Shown: piece by piece, positions 1 to 21,720 of the stretch
Layout: each line of letters starts with the position of its first letter
Position numbering within the stretch: position 1 is the first letter of the stretch
Made by a program: the position numbers and the translations under genes
Assembly (NCBI RefSeq): GCF_051622035.1
Contig: NC_135357.1
Location: 18,198,256 to 18,262,255 of the forward strand
Origin: Arctopsyche grandis
Lineage: Eukaryota; Arthropoda; Insecta; Trichoptera; Hydropsychidae
DNA length: 64,000 nt
Direction of reading: 5' to 3'
The notes under the pieces: generated by a model
Told to the model about the DNA's origin: nothing
Seen by the model: only the letters and a program-made list of their open reading frames with translations
The model's database searches: none

Positions 1-905
1 ATTGTCCTAGGGTTTTACGCAAAGAAAAAAATGCATTCAATAGCCTCTAACATGAGGGTAGTAAAATTTTATAACCCATTTGTCTTTTTACATATTTTCG
101 TCCATTTGTGTAGACAATTCATCTGTCAATCATAGAACTAATTTCAAAATATATTATTGTTTTGCCATCTCTATTCAACGCGCGTGATTTTTTTTACATT
201 TACATTTTAATTGCATTTTACATCAATCGTGTGTCTTTTACATGTCAAAATGAAATTTTGTATGCAACTCTTACGCATAATAGTTAGTTGTAAATGATGC
301 AATATTAATGTGAAACATAAAGGAGGTATGTAAAAATAATTTTAGCTGGGGATTAAGGAACCTGTTGCCCAAAAAAAAAAGGTTGACTATTGTAAATTTC
401 TAATGTCTGCCTTTTTTACATACCTCCTTTTTTCTCCAATACAATGTCCGATTCATACATTTGTTTTTTGTTAAACACTAAGTAAAATCTCTCCATCATA
501 AATCCTAATAGTCGTAATTCGAGACTTGATTGTAAAATAATACATTAAATTTATCTAAATTAATATTTGATATTCTTGCCTTATAATTGTATAATGAAAT
601 ATTAAGTTTAAAAAAAACTTTCATTTTACATATAGCTTGCGAATGTACACTAGAAGACTTATTTGCAGAAGAAATAAAATAATTGCATTTTTAAACAAAA
701 TTTTGGAAAAAACTTATGTGAATTTGATTTAGAGACGCCGTAAAGGTCACATTCAATGTTAAAACTCGAAGTACACGTGACCGCTGGCTGGGAACTGTTT
801 TATCAAAATAAAACGTGGCGATCAACGTTTATTTATTTATATATTATCTTAGCTATCAAGCTAATTTTAAAATTACTTAACTCTAAAATTTATAATTATC
901 TTATA
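1..905. other. AT-rich non-coding stretch with a small foldback
   Basis: No supportable gene is visible. The only structure is an inverted pair of a terminal motif, AAAGGAGGTATGTAAAAA near 320 and its reverse complement near 415-432, enclosing about 80 bases. The same terminal motif recurs near 2936 and 30241, so it is probably the end of a dispersed foldback or MITE family. Bases 440-900 are featureless AT-rich sequence. Confidence 0.4.
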
Positions 906-2470
906 TGTACTGTCCCTCACAGAGGTCTTCGGTGTTAAACTAATTCAATGACATACGCTTAAAAACTAAATTATTCATTTGAAATAAAGAAAATTTTGGA
1001 GACGGTTGAGAAGCCCTGCCATATAAACTAATGCAATGTAATCTGCAGTTCATACGCTCGGAATGTTTTTTTTTTCAATTTAAATACGTAAATATTGGAT
1101 ACGGTTGAGAACCCCTGTCATTTATACTAATTTAATAACGCCCGCGATGTGTACGATAAAAAGTAAATTATTCATTTGAAATAAAGAAAATTTTGGAGAC
1201 GGTTGAGAAGCCCTGCCATATAAACTAATGCAATGTAATCTGCAGTTCATAAGCTCGGAAAGTTTTTTTTTTCAATTTAAATACGTAAATATTGGATACG
1301 GTTGAGAACCCCTGTCATTTATACTAATTTAATAACGCCCGCGATGTGTACGATAAAAAGTAAATTATTCATTTGAAATAAAGAAAATTTTGGAGACGGT
1401 TGAGAAGCCCTGCCATATAAACTAATGCAATGTAATCTGCAGTTCATACGCTCGGAAAGTTTTTTTTTTCAATTTAAATACGTAAATATTGGATACGGTT
1501 GAGAACCCCTGTCATTTATACTAATTTAATAACGCCCGCGATGTGTACGATAAAAAGTAAATTATTCATTTGAAATAAAGAAAATTTTGGAGACGGTTGA
1601 GAAGCCCTGCCATATAAACTAATGCAATGTAATCTGCAGTTCATACGCTCGGAAAGTTTTTTTTTTCAATTAAAATACGTAAATATTGGATACGGTTGAG
1701 AACCCCTGTCATTTATACTAATTTAATAACGCCCGCGATGTGTACGATAAAAAGTAAATTATTCATTTGAAATAAAGAAAATTTTGGAGACGGTTGAGAA
1801 GCCCTGCCATATAAACTAATGCAATGTAATCTGCAGTTCATACGCTCGGAAAGTTTTTTTTTTCAATTTAAATACGTAAATATTGGATACGGTTGAGAAC
1901 CCCTGTCATTTATACTAATTTAATAACGCCCGCGATGTGTACGATAAAAAGTAAATTATTCATTTGAAATAAAGAAAATTTTGGAGACGGTTGAGAAGCC
2001 CTGCCATATAAACTAATGCAATGTAATCTGCAGTTCATACGCTCGGAAAGTTTTTTTTTTCAATTAAAATACGTAAATATTGGATACGGTTGAGAACCCC
2101 TGTCATTTATACTAATTTAATAACGCCCGCGATGTGTACGATAAAAAGTAAATTATTCATTTGAAATAAAGAAAATTTTGGAGACGGTTGAGAAGCCCTG
2201 CCATATAAACTAATGCAATGTAATCTGCAGTTCATACGCTCGGAAAGTTTTTTTTTTCAATTTAAATACGTAAATATTGGATACGGTTGAGAACCCCTGA
2301 CATTTATACTAATTCAATGACATCTTAAAATGATATTCAATGAGTCACAATGACATTCGCTTAAAATGTAATTGTTCAATTTAAATAAGTATATGTTGGT
2401 ACGGTTGAGAACACCTTTAATTTATAATAATTTAATAACATCCGCGATCTATACGATAAAAAGTACCATA
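905..2470. repeat. Higher-order tandem satellite, 197-bp dimer
   Basis: The motif GGAGACGGTTGAGAAGCC starts at 998, 1195, 1392, 1589, 1786, 1983 and 2180, an exact 197-bp period for seven copies that are almost identical to one another. Within each unit a diverged half begins with GGATACGGTTGAGAACCC, offset 99 bases (first at 1097), so the unit is a dimer of related 99- and 98-bp monomers. More diverged monomers flank the array: left from about 905 (starting near CACAGAGGTCTTCGG), right to about 2470 (GGTACGGTTGAGAACACC near 2398). High identity between dimers with low identity between half-units is the classic higher-order satellite pattern. Confidence 0.95.
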
Positions 2471-2534
2471 TACATCGATAAATATAATACAATAAAAAGT
2501 TACTTTTGCCATTAAAATAGGATAATTTAGGATT

Positions 2535-2665
2535 TTTGAACATTTTGAACATTTTTGAACATTTTGTCGCGGGTACATTTTGTCGCGGGTACATTTTGTC
2601 AGTGCACTAATTTTCGGGTACATTTTGTCGTTGAACATTTTGGCCTTGCACCAATTGTCGCGTCC
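2535..2665. repeat. Short tandem repeat around ACATTTTGTCGCGGGT
   Basis: Four to five irregular copies of GGTACATTTTGTCGCG lie end to end, with variants GAACATTTTGTCG and GAACATTTTGGCC at the edges. Units are about 16 bases, with one longer spacer around 2600-2613. Open frames across this stretch merely translate the repeat and are not genes. It could be a decayed terminal array of a transposon. Confidence 0.7.
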
Positions 2666-3706
2666 CCCCTAAATATATCTTATATTACAATACCTGTGCA
2701 TGACTATGAGTATTATATAGGTATACAAAACCTTTAACGATTTGGCTATAATACATTAAATTTCCTTTATTAATATCGCAATAGTTCACCAATTAAGCAT
2801 CTGTCAAAATTTTTGAACTCAAAACCCAATTGATCTCGAAAAAAATATAAAACATCTAGTGCTGTCGACAAAATCTGGAATATCAAATCCAAATTATTTT
2901 TTTCTTCAGTACAAAAAGTTTCAATTAAAAACGTAAAGGAGGTTTGTAAAAAGTAATTTATTGAACCTTTTACTTTACATTCTTGTGTTCTAAATATATA
3001 TTTATATAGCAATTTAGACGAAAATAAATTATGTATTTTAACATTTAAACAAAATTGTATATTATTGCATCATATTACTTTGTAATTTACTATTTTAATA
3101 TATCCTGATTCAAAACTAGTTTTTCGAATATAAAATTCAACGTCTAGCTTTTACGTGCAATGACAACAGATAATAGACATTTATCAATCATTGTCGTTGT
3201 ACAGTTTTAATTTGAAAATTATGCTGACAGTTTTTATGCTGATGTTATTGATTCATTTCACAACTTAAAAATTTTCATATGTCAATATTTATATGTTATT
3301 CTCGATAAATAAAATATCGAATGAACCATTTTTCAAATGTGTATACATATTATGTACTGAATTAATTTCGTCTTGGAAATATTTCGATTCTTTAAATTAA
3401 GTTTTCTTTCTTTTTTCATTTCATGTAAAATTTTTCATTCGTATTTTTCTTTAAAATTGAAAAATTTCACTCTGTGAGGCTTCAAAATTTAGTGAATATT
3501 GCGAAAAGTGTATGTACATACATATGTATGTAATGCAGTCACATATCTCCAAATTGGAAATTTCTCAGAAGATACAGAATTTTATTGCCAGGTACACATT
3601 TTTCTGTACGCCAAAAATCCGATCTACATACATATTAATATAATATACCAGACAAGAACCTACATGTGTCTATTTTTACCTATTCGCATTATTTTTTAGT
3701 TAGCAT
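2665..3706. other. AT-rich intergenic sequence
   Basis: No gene or convincing repeat is seen, apart from one copy of the motif AAAGGAGGTTTGTAAAAA at about 2936, shared with 320, 415 and 30241. The longest open frames are short and AT-driven. Confidence 0.3.
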
Positions 3707-4559
3707 TAAGGTTTCTGACCCGGGTCGACCCGGAACAGAAATTCCCGGGAATTTACGAAATTGTTGTCCCGTGTCCCGGGAATTCTTATCTTTAATCCCG
3801 GGAATTGGATTTAAAAAAATCTTGAAAACATACAACATTTTCACGACTGCACGAAGGGAAATAATAAATAAAATACACAAAAGAATCGTAAAATATTCTC
3901 AAAAATTAAAATCGAAGAAAGAAAAAGCCTAAAACTGATTTTTTTTAACACAAATGTTAAATAATTCTGATTTTATACTGAACAAAACATTATTTAAATG
4001 TTGTAATAAAAGCGAATGTACATATGTATATCCTACGGTGAAACTATTATGAAGCGAGTATATCCTTCTGGTATTGACGATTCCACAATGGAATAAACTC
4101 TTTTAGATTCCGATGAAGATTAAACAATTGTGTATTTGACGATTAATGAAGAATTAAATAAAGAGTTATCAAAGACGAATATACAAAATAACGTAAACAA
4201 AAATAGCATCGACTTTAAAAATGAAATTAGAATATACATGCTGACGGGAGAAAAAACCGATAATTTAAAATAAGAAGAGGTTAGTAAAAATTGTTTTCGT
4301 CCCTTTTAACAATAAAACCAACTTCGACCGAAACTGAAAGTTTTTTCCATTGTTGGAAATTTTTGTACCAAATCTAGAATTAGACTTTCGGATTCTCATT
4401 TAAATATTTTAGTATTCTTAAAAAGCTACTTTAAATAAGTTAACTTTTATATTTACATTTTTTTTACATGTGTCCCGGGATCCCGGGAATCCTGGGAACG
4501 ATCCTGAGCTCCGTCCCGTGTACCGGGAATTGAAAAAGTCCGGGAAATCAGAAACCCTA
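3707..4559. mobile_element. hAT-type non-autonomous element, copy 1
   Basis: The terminal inverted repeats are TAAGGTTTCTGACC at the left and CAGAAACCCTA at the right. Flanking 8-bp sequences GTTAGCAT (3699-3706) and ATTAGCAC (4560-4567) agree at six of eight positions, as expected for an old hAT target-site duplication. Both ends are packed with subterminal CCCGGGAATT-type motifs: several within 3718-3800 and again within 4474-4545. A second copy lies at 24680-25477. No intact transposase is visible; the interior has short AT-rich broken frames. Confidence 0.75.
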
Positions 4560-4710
4560 ATTAGCACGCATGGTAATAAAACTAAAACGTTCTAAAATAA
4601 AATTATCATACATTATCTATTAAAAAATTAAGTAATGAAATGTTTGATCAAATAAATATGTTATAAAGATCTTACTTTCTTCGATGCCGATAGGTATATA
4701 AATAGCAAGT

Positions 4711-4832
4711 CACTAAAATCTCGATCATGGAACATCTGAAACTCGAATTCTCATAAGTACAATATTTCGCCTGGGTGAATTTCGATTGATGAGGTTTTGG
4801 GTGCCAGATGTTCCGTGATCGAGATGTTAGTG
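4711..4832. repeat. Foldback/MITE-like inverted repeat
   Basis: About 28 bases are repeated in inverted orientation: CACTAAAATCTCGATCATGG at the left and its near reverse complement, ending GAGATGTTAGTG, at the right. About 60 bases separate them. The length and structure suit a small MITE; superfamily is not assignable. Confidence 0.6.
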
Positions 4833-5327
4833 AGGTGTGCGAGATCACTTTTTGCGGAATAATCACCGAACCAATTTTTGGCCACTGGGATATTAAAATA
4901 ATAAAAAAAATAAGAACATTACTCAATGGTGCTGCTATACTCTATTAGCTGATTGCAATATATTAAACTACTGTCAATTATCGTAAATGCATAATATTAT
5001 TTTAATCCAAATGTTCGACGACTATCGCACGACCAATAGCTATAAATTTCTCCTATATGTATGTATGTGTATTAGAATAAATTAAATTGCGAAAAAAATA
5101 TCTCTATCGAATATATTAGTTAGCATAAATATATTTTTAAAACATGTCTAATTATTAATATGAATTTACGGCTTAAAATTCCATTTGAAATCTCTTTTTC
5201 TCGTTTGACAGTTGATCTGATGCCATGGTCGTTTATATCGCTGTTACGGCATGTCTTGAATGCACGCCGTGCTTTGACGCTTGCAGATTTTGCCGGGTTT
5301 ATTCTCGAGTTGTGAAATACTTCAAAA
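4833..5327 (+). promoter_or_regulatory. 5' flank and 5' untranslated exon of SmD2
   Basis: The stretch is AT-rich up to about 5215, then a more mixed-composition segment runs from about 5216 to the first donor site at 5330. That segment is the likely core promoter plus untranslated exon. No TATA box is convincing. A short inverted repeat (CGGCATG...TGCACGCCG, about 5247-5271) lies in it. The transcription start cannot be placed from sequence alone. Confidence 0.4.
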
Positions 5328-6126
5328 ATGTAAGTGTAATTACATTAAATGTTTTATAAAGTGTTCACATCTTATTTTGAAAATGAGCATACCATCATAC
5401 TTGATAGTAAACAATGTGCATATGAAACTTCATAGTCACCAGAACGTTTCGCCATTCAATTGATATTTTATTATATTACATGTAAATAAAATTATTCTTT
5501 CAATATAGCTGTATATTAATATAACACTAGCCTGATTGATTTTTGTAGTAAATATTGTTTTGTAGATAATTCATCGAATTTGAAATGTACATAACCTCAA
5601 TCCTATACGATGTCATACGTCGCTTGTTAATAGCTTGATAAACAAACGATATATTGAATCTAATTACAATTTCAGGGCCACCACTACAGTTAAACCCCGT
5701 TCTGAAATGACCTTGGAGGAGTTGGCCAAAATCGAAGAGGAAGAATTTAGCACAGGTCCACTCTCCGTCCTCACTCAATCAGTCAAAAACAATACCCAAG
5801 TACTTATAAATTGCAGAAATAACAAAAAGTTGTTGGGTCGAGTTCGTGCATTCGATCGCCATTGCAATATGGTTTTAGAAAATGTCAAAGAAATGTGGAC
5901 AGAAATGCCGAGAACTGGCAAAGGCAAAAAGGTAAATTTGATGTTTTATATAAATCGTATAAAACTGTTTCAATTTTATTTGCTATTCCTACTATTTATT
6001 TATTTTTTATTAATGTTTCAGACGAAAGCTGTAAACAAAGATAGATTCATATCGAAAATGTTCCTGCGGGGTGATTCAGTTATATTGGTCTTGAGAAATC
6101 CTTTGGCTACTGCTGCTGGAAAGTGA
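5328..6126 (+). CDS. SmD2: Small nuclear ribonucleoprotein Sm D2
   Basis: Core Sm protein of the U1, U2, U4 and U5 snRNP ring; it pairs with SmD1 and binds the Sm site of snRNA. Coding exons are 5328-5329, 5676-5931 and 6022-6126, giving 120 aa against about 118 in animals. The protein is near identical to animal SmD2: acidic N-terminal helix ([20 protein letters not shown]), Sm1 motif region with [21 protein letters not shown], a GKGKK linker at the second intron, and Sm2 motif with [17 protein letters not shown]. Intron 1 (5330-5675, gtaagtg...ttcag) splits the initiator codon as AT|G; the spliced context AAAAATGGCC is good. Intron 2 (5932-6021) is 90 bases with canonical ends. Identity is essentially certain from conservation. 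The first exon is inferred from the perfect frame and donor site. Confidence 0.97.
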
Positions 6127-6259
6127 ATGAATTTCGTCCTAATTATAAGGAGTACTTTAAATATTATTAAGATTTGTTTCATGATATTCGTAATACAATG
6201 TCTATACTAAGACGAAATGTCTTAATGAAAACTTTTTGTATTATATTATAGTATGCATC

Positions 6260-6265
6260 AATAAA
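6260..6265 (+). terminator. Polyadenylation signal of SmD2
   Basis: AATAAA lies 134 bases after the stop codon, followed by a GT/T-rich stretch (GTGTGATTTTGTACATTTG), the usual arrangement for 3' end cleavage. Confidence 0.7.
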
Positions 6266-6628
6266 GTGTGATTTTGTACATTTGAATATTTACATTTCCG
6301 ATTCCTAATACACAGACCCGCCAAGAGAAAATCCAGGCCCTGATGTAATATCGTAACTATGGACTCACCCAATTTTTTTTTCATTACACATGACGTAAGA
6401 TAATTTTATTTGTTTTCAAATAGTGGAAAACTAAGTTTCTAAATTATTAATTTTAGTATAATAATTCGACATAGTTAAGATTTTATGAAATATGACCCGG
6501 GGCCTGGGCCTTGGTTATTAGCATTAGCTGGTACCCCCCTCGCATCAGGCCTACGTGCAGTAATCTCATTTTATCCATTTTTTTATCGAGTCGAATAATA
6601 ATCAATGCTAAAATTAGCATTAAAATCA

Positions 6629-7022
6629 TTAACCCTTTGAATGCTGACCAACGCCGATCAGCGTTTTGCCAACGAGCGCATCAGCCTGAAATACGCCTAT
6701 CGACATGGTTTTTTTGAGTATGTAAAAAATAAAAATAAAATATTACGCGCTAAGCCTTTCCAGGTAGCATTTAACATGGGTCTTGTAATTCGTGTCAATG
6801 TTTAAAAAGACTGGTTGACACCGGAATTTCTGAATTTATTGTTGCAAGATATATTAGAGAGTCTAAAGACCTTTACAAAACAAGAAATCCTCTGCGATAT
6901 TTATCTAGGGTTTTTATACCCGCTTTCTATTGGATTTCTAAATAATTCTAGTTGAAAATGCTGGCGAAATTTTCAGCGTGGTGGGCTTTCAAGAGAAAAG
7001 ACGTCAGCACTCAAAGGGTTAA
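6629..7022. mobile_element. piggyBac-type MITE, copy 1
   Basis: The element is bounded by TTAA on both sides (6629-6632 and 7019-7022). Terminal inverted repeats are CCCTTTGAATGCTGA at the left and TCAGCACTCAAAGGG at the right. TTAA target duplication with CCYTTT-type ends is characteristic of piggyBac. At 394 bases there is no room for a transposase. The related copy at 57000-57559 has the same ends and similar interior (CAACGCCGATC, TTCAGCGTG). Confidence 0.8.
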
Positions 7023-7079
7023 AGTTCTCCAAACACTATTTTACTTCTAATTTCATTAAATTTAAAACCCTATTATGCC

Positions 7080-7689
7080 ACGTGTTAAAGCCCTGCTATT
7101 AGGGTTGTCACCTCAGACTCGGGTCTCACCCAGAAATTATGAAAACAAGTTTATTATATAATTATATTTTATTCATATAAATTATTATTAGTAAAAAAAA
7201 TCACATTTCGAAATTATGTAAAATAATAACAGGTAAACAAGAAGAAAAATATGCAACCTACGTATATCAATTCTCATATAATAAATTTATTTATTTCTGG
7301 TTTTTTTAGATATGCATAAATTCTCGACAACTCAACGAAATTGAGTTTAGTGCATAATTCTGATTTCACCAACTCAACCGGCATTATATTGCGGTTGTAC
7401 GTCCATGAATTTCCCATAGTGGAAATAATCCTTTCCACGAATGCAATACTTAGTGGTATCGATAGAATGCTACCACAAGTTTTGGTAGTTCGGTGAAAAC
7501 ATTAGAGGAATATGTTACTATAAATTTTTATTGGCTGGATTTACAACACATGGAGAAAGATCACTCAAACCCACAGCCCGGATGTGATTAGCTGATACCC
7601 AGAGACTCTGGGTCAAAACTGTACTAGTGACAATCCTACCTATTACTAAGCCCATAGATCGACCTGCATACGGATGTCTCCCACTCTTG
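7080..7689. other. Intergenic sequence without recognised gene
   Basis: The first half is AT-rich. From about 7540 the composition is more balanced and continues into the LINE relic at 7690, so this part may belong to the same decayed element. No frame is interpretable. Confidence 0.3.
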
Positions 7690-7935
7690 AGGAAATCAAG
7701 ATTGAGGATAGACTCCACAATCTGCCTGAGCGCATTCTCGTGTTCTTCGAGGGAAGAGGAGAGCCCGGAAAAGCTGATTGCGGTCGGTAGTGTGGAGGGA
7801 AGAAGAGGAAGAGGTAGATCTCCAACACGCTAAACCAACTTCTATGACATTCCTTTGTGTAGCCAAATCTAGAAATGGACATAGGCAGAAAACTTCTCCA
7901 TGATCACAATCCTTAGGAATGAGGCACATGACTAC
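7690..7935 (+). pseudogene. LINE reverse-transcriptase C-terminal tail, relic
   Basis: One + frame starting near GCATTCTCGTGTTCTTCGAG reads SREEESPEKLIAVG then VEGRRGRGRSPTR, then after stop codons DIPLCSQI and ILRNEAHD. This is the order seen at the C-terminal end of common insect LINE endonuclease-reverse-transcriptase polyproteins (a GKVEGRRxRGRxPTRW-like block, a middle segment, then an NEAHD-like end). The tryptophan after PTR is replaced by a stop, and two more stops follow. Neither the endonuclease nor the polymerase core is present. The assignment rests on remembered motif order, hence moderate confidence. Confidence 0.5.
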
Positions 7936-8428
7936 TAGATATTACTAAAGCAAAGAACTTAAAATGGTTTATTGAATATTAATAAGTATCGATAATCAAC
8001 ACATCTGAAAAAATTAGAGCATCGTGAACAGTCATGTCAATATCGAGGAGTTGATAACTAAGAATAGGCAACAATTTTTTTCAACACATGAATAGCGAAA
8101 TAAAATATTAATATTTTATCGAATTAACTTTCAATGCTAAAACTAATCAGTACTTAAATAAAACTTCACTGTTTATGATAACGAGGACTACTGAATACAA
8201 TTCCAAGTAGAGTCTGTTTCTCTTGCAACAATATTTGGTTTATAAGTGAATCATAATTTCCCTTATATATATCATCTCTACTGGAATTAAAGTACGACAA
8301 GATCTGAATAAAACCCATTTTAATGTATGTATATATTTTTGAAGGAATAATTAAAAAGCGGAAGTAAAATTCTTAAATTTATTTTTATTAATTTAATACA
8401 TTCAATATCTACATCATGAATAATATAT

Positions 8429-8516
<88 letters not shown>

Positions 8517-9599
8517 ATGTATTATTTAAATTATACTGAAACTTTATAAAAGAATCACAATTCAATTGAGCTTACGAACAGGTAACATTAATATTATATC
8601 TAGGTACTTAATATAAATATTTACATTTAACATCTGAGATGCATTCATTACATTATAAATTTGATCATATTATAATATGTATCGTACATAAAACAGTTAT
8701 AAAAGGCACAAAAGCTTCGTTCCATTCGGAACATTCCAATAAAGCCAAAAGTTGAACAAATGTTCGTAACGTCTCAATAGATAAGTAAAAAAGAGGGCGG
8801 TTTATATCTGAATATAATGCAATAAAATGACAAATGCAGTATAAAATAACTACAATTATATTTTTGATTTGCAAAATTTTTTGATTTCAATAAAAAATAA
8901 AAAAGTAGCACCAACAAGTGTCGAAAAATATGCTAAATTTTCAACAATAAGTTTCATTCCAAAATAAGATATTTCTTTGGTAAATAGTACAGTCAGTGTG
9001 TGTCTGTTTGGGTACAATGCGTTATATGCTGGTACCATCTATTTTAATAAATTATTTTAATATTAGATACATGATACAAAATTAGATACATTTTTATGCT
9101 ATTACCCTGGTTGCAATATTTCCCATGAGAATATCAAAAAAATTTTGAAATGAAAAAAACATTTATATTTCATATGAACCATATATTATGTACATATTTG
9201 GTTCTAATGATTGATATACGTTTTACAAAAATATAATAACAATTTTTAAATTTACATACAATTTTCTGAACACTTACACAACATTAAAAAAACATTCAAT
9301 CATCTCTTAAATAATGAGTATATTACAATATGCATATGTATAATAAACACTATGGATGTTTGGCAAAAAAAGAAAAGAAAAAAAATTAGGAACATGTGCA
9401 GCTGTAAGATTTTGAATTACTTTCATTTATGAAAAGTAGATCACAATGTCATATATTAATTATATATGAGAAAAAGTAATAAAAATTAAATTTTCATTAG
9501 TAAGTCAATGTTAGACATGCTTTAATTAGTATTTAGGATCGAACATAAATAAAACCTGTAATATTTACAATTAAAACCTACAAATAGAAAATAATAAAA
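7936..9599. other. 3' flank and probable 3' UTR of GPAT1
   Basis: AT-rich sequence downstream (minus-strand sense) of the GPAT1 stop codon at 9600. It includes a (TA)n tract at 8435-8511. No independent gene is visible; the polyadenylation site was not determined. Confidence 0.35.
8435..8511. repeat. (TA)n microsatellite
   Basis: Uninterrupted TA dinucleotides, about 38 units, flanked by (CA) and (GT) steps. The palindromic sequence can form cruciforms. Confidence 0.98.
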
Positions 9600-19794
<10,195 letters not shown>

Positions 19795-20790
19795 TTTGTA
19801 CGGGCAGTCGTTGCAGTTTCAAGCAAAAAACACCAATGACTCGAACGTTTTAAAAGTCCATAATTGAACTACAGTACAATGAATGTATGTATTATTTGCA
19901 ATACAAATGTTCACTTTACAGTTCGTGTGGTCACATCGATGTCTGCCGAACGAATGTCACAAAACGAGCATGCGGAGATTCGTGCTAAAGTTCACACTGC
20001 TTGATAATGTTTTTCGATGGAGATAACGAATCTGTTCAGCATTATAATACAACAATTATAATTCATCAGAACGCACAATGAACGAAAGATAATCCACAGG
20101 CGCGAAATTAATTATTTGAATTTCAAATTCGCGCCCAGGTCCACGGTGATGGACCTGTTTTCAAGAGTGATAACACGTATCTAAAGCAACTTCCGAAAGG
20201 TTGCCAGGGAGATGTCGCAGATCTAGATGCATGCGATAGAGTGAATCGTCAAACAATGAAAGAACAACGGATGCAAAGTTCAAAAACCAAACAGATGAAT
20301 GATAAGTAAATAATCATAACAACAATCGAAATAATATTAAAAAAAAAACGATAAAAATCGCAATTAATATAGTCATACATAAAAATATTATAATATATAT
20401 TCTTTAATTATATAATTATATTTTTGTGATGAAAACTTTCAAAAATATGCTTTTCTTAATGCTACCTGATTGTATGTGCATAGATGGCGATCATACCGAG
20501 AGGGGAAGCGAAAGGACTTAGTTTACTTGCTTTTTAATGTTTATTTATTTCACTACTAACAGTTTTTAAGAATCCACCCACTGAGTGAGTTTTTCAAAGT
20601 TAAAAACAAGCTAAATTGCGTTATCATTTCAAAATAAATGACGCGCAAAACAAAACTACAAAATTAGCCCTTATCCATAATCCCAAGGATTTTTTTTTCT
20701 AAAATAGGGGTAGTCTTATTTATCTCGGCTAATATTCAATTCTCGGTATTATTTTTTTGCCATGTCATCATTATGTATAATGTAATAACT
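19795..20790 (-). promoter_or_regulatory. Upstream region of GPAT1
   Basis: Upstream (minus sense) of the first GPAT1 coding exon. Bases up to about 20300 have more mixed composition than their surroundings and probably include the 5' untranslated exon and promoter. No TATA box, Inr or sterol-response-like site can be named with confidence. 20300-20790 is AT-rich and featureless. Confidence 0.35.
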
Positions 20791-21239
20791 GTAAAGGGCG
20801 GACCGGAAGAATGCTTTTTCCAGGAATCGGGGCGTTTTGGGTCTATTTACAAAGCTAGAGTGCAAAAAAAAGGTTCTTCATAAAAGTGAACATAACAAAG
20901 CGAACTATTAACAATGAACCGCACGCTTCCGGTCCTACCTCTAGTAATAAGTAGAGGTAGGAACGGAAGCGCGCCATCTATTGTTCCATTATTATAAATG
21001 CTTTGTAAAAAAGGTTCGGCAAACCTTTAACAATGCATTTACAACATGTGAACAATGAACAGTGCGCTCTGGGCCCGCTCTTTAGTAATAAGTAATAAGT
21101 AAAGAGCGGACCCAGAGCGCGCTGTCCATTGTTCACATGTTGTAAATGCATTGTTAAAGGTTTGCCGAACCTTTTTTACAAAGCATTTACAATAATCGAA
21201 CAATAGACGGCGCACTTCCGGTCCTACCTCTAGTAATAA
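20791..21239. mobile_element. Composite of modular foldback elements
   Basis: Nested inverted repeats are built from two interchangeable ends: one reading GAGGTAGGAACGGAAGCG, the other AAAGAGCGGACCCAGAGCGC. They are joined by a core containing TTGTAAATGCATTGTTAAAG and GGTTTGCCGAACC. Perfect palindromic centres occur at about 20937-20958 (CCTCTAGTAATAAGTAGAGG) and about 21080-21105. Partial copies in single or inverted form are at 34916-35056, 47960-48100 and 51333-51468. No coding capacity; a foldback/MITE family that seems to propagate by shuffling half-units. Confidence 0.75.
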
Positions 21240-21518
21240 GCAGTCTTCGGCGGACGAATGCGCCGAAACGGGATCCTTTTGTTAGAAATTGACAAAAGGA
21301 TCCCATTTTTTTCTGTGCTTCGGCGCCACTCTCTAGTAATAAGTAATAAGCAGTGGTGGCTGCATAGTACATAGGAGCTGAGGCGCTGCAGCACACCCAG
21401 AAAAATTTACAACTTGTGAATATAATTAAAATAAAAATGATTAGATATTTAACATACTCTTTGATTTGATACACGGATTAAAATAAAGTTTTATTTTATA
21501 TATAAATTATATATGTAT

Positions 21519-21591
<73 letters not shown>

Positions 21592-21720
21592 CTCAATTTC
21601 CGTTTAGTTTCGTTATGAATATAGTTCGGCGCCTCAGTGCGCTAAATGGGTTCCCTATAGTCAATTTCTATAGAAATTTACAAAAGTGAGCCATTTAACG
21701 CACTGAGGCGCCGAACTCTA
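21240..21720. repeat. Two further inverted repeats around a (TA)n tract
   Basis: The first, about 21245-21335, pairs GCGCCGAAACGGGATCCTTT with AAAGGATCCCATTTTTTTCT...GGCGCC. The second, 21625-21719, pairs AGTTCGGCGCCTCAGTGCGC with its complement GCGCACTGAGGCGCCGAACT allowing one mismatch. A (TA)n tract at 21521-21589 lies between them. The shared GGCGCC core suggests one related family. Confidence 0.7.
21521..21589. repeat. (TA)n microsatellite
   Basis: About 34 TA units between two GGCGCC-type inverted repeats. Confidence 0.98.

Noticed and set aside
905-2470. CRISPR-like array
   Set aside because: The units are contiguous 197-bp tandem copies without unique spacers, in a eukaryotic context; the same applies to the 30-bp array at 48985-49090.
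2770-3012. 80-codon minus-strand frame
   Set aside because: AT-driven, overlaps a dispersed repeat motif and has no recognisable domain or splice partner.
7518-7929. Minus-strand open frames overlapping the LINE relic
   Set aside because: The + strand carries the recognisable VEGRRGRGRSPTR-type block; the minus frames resemble nothing and are likely shadows.
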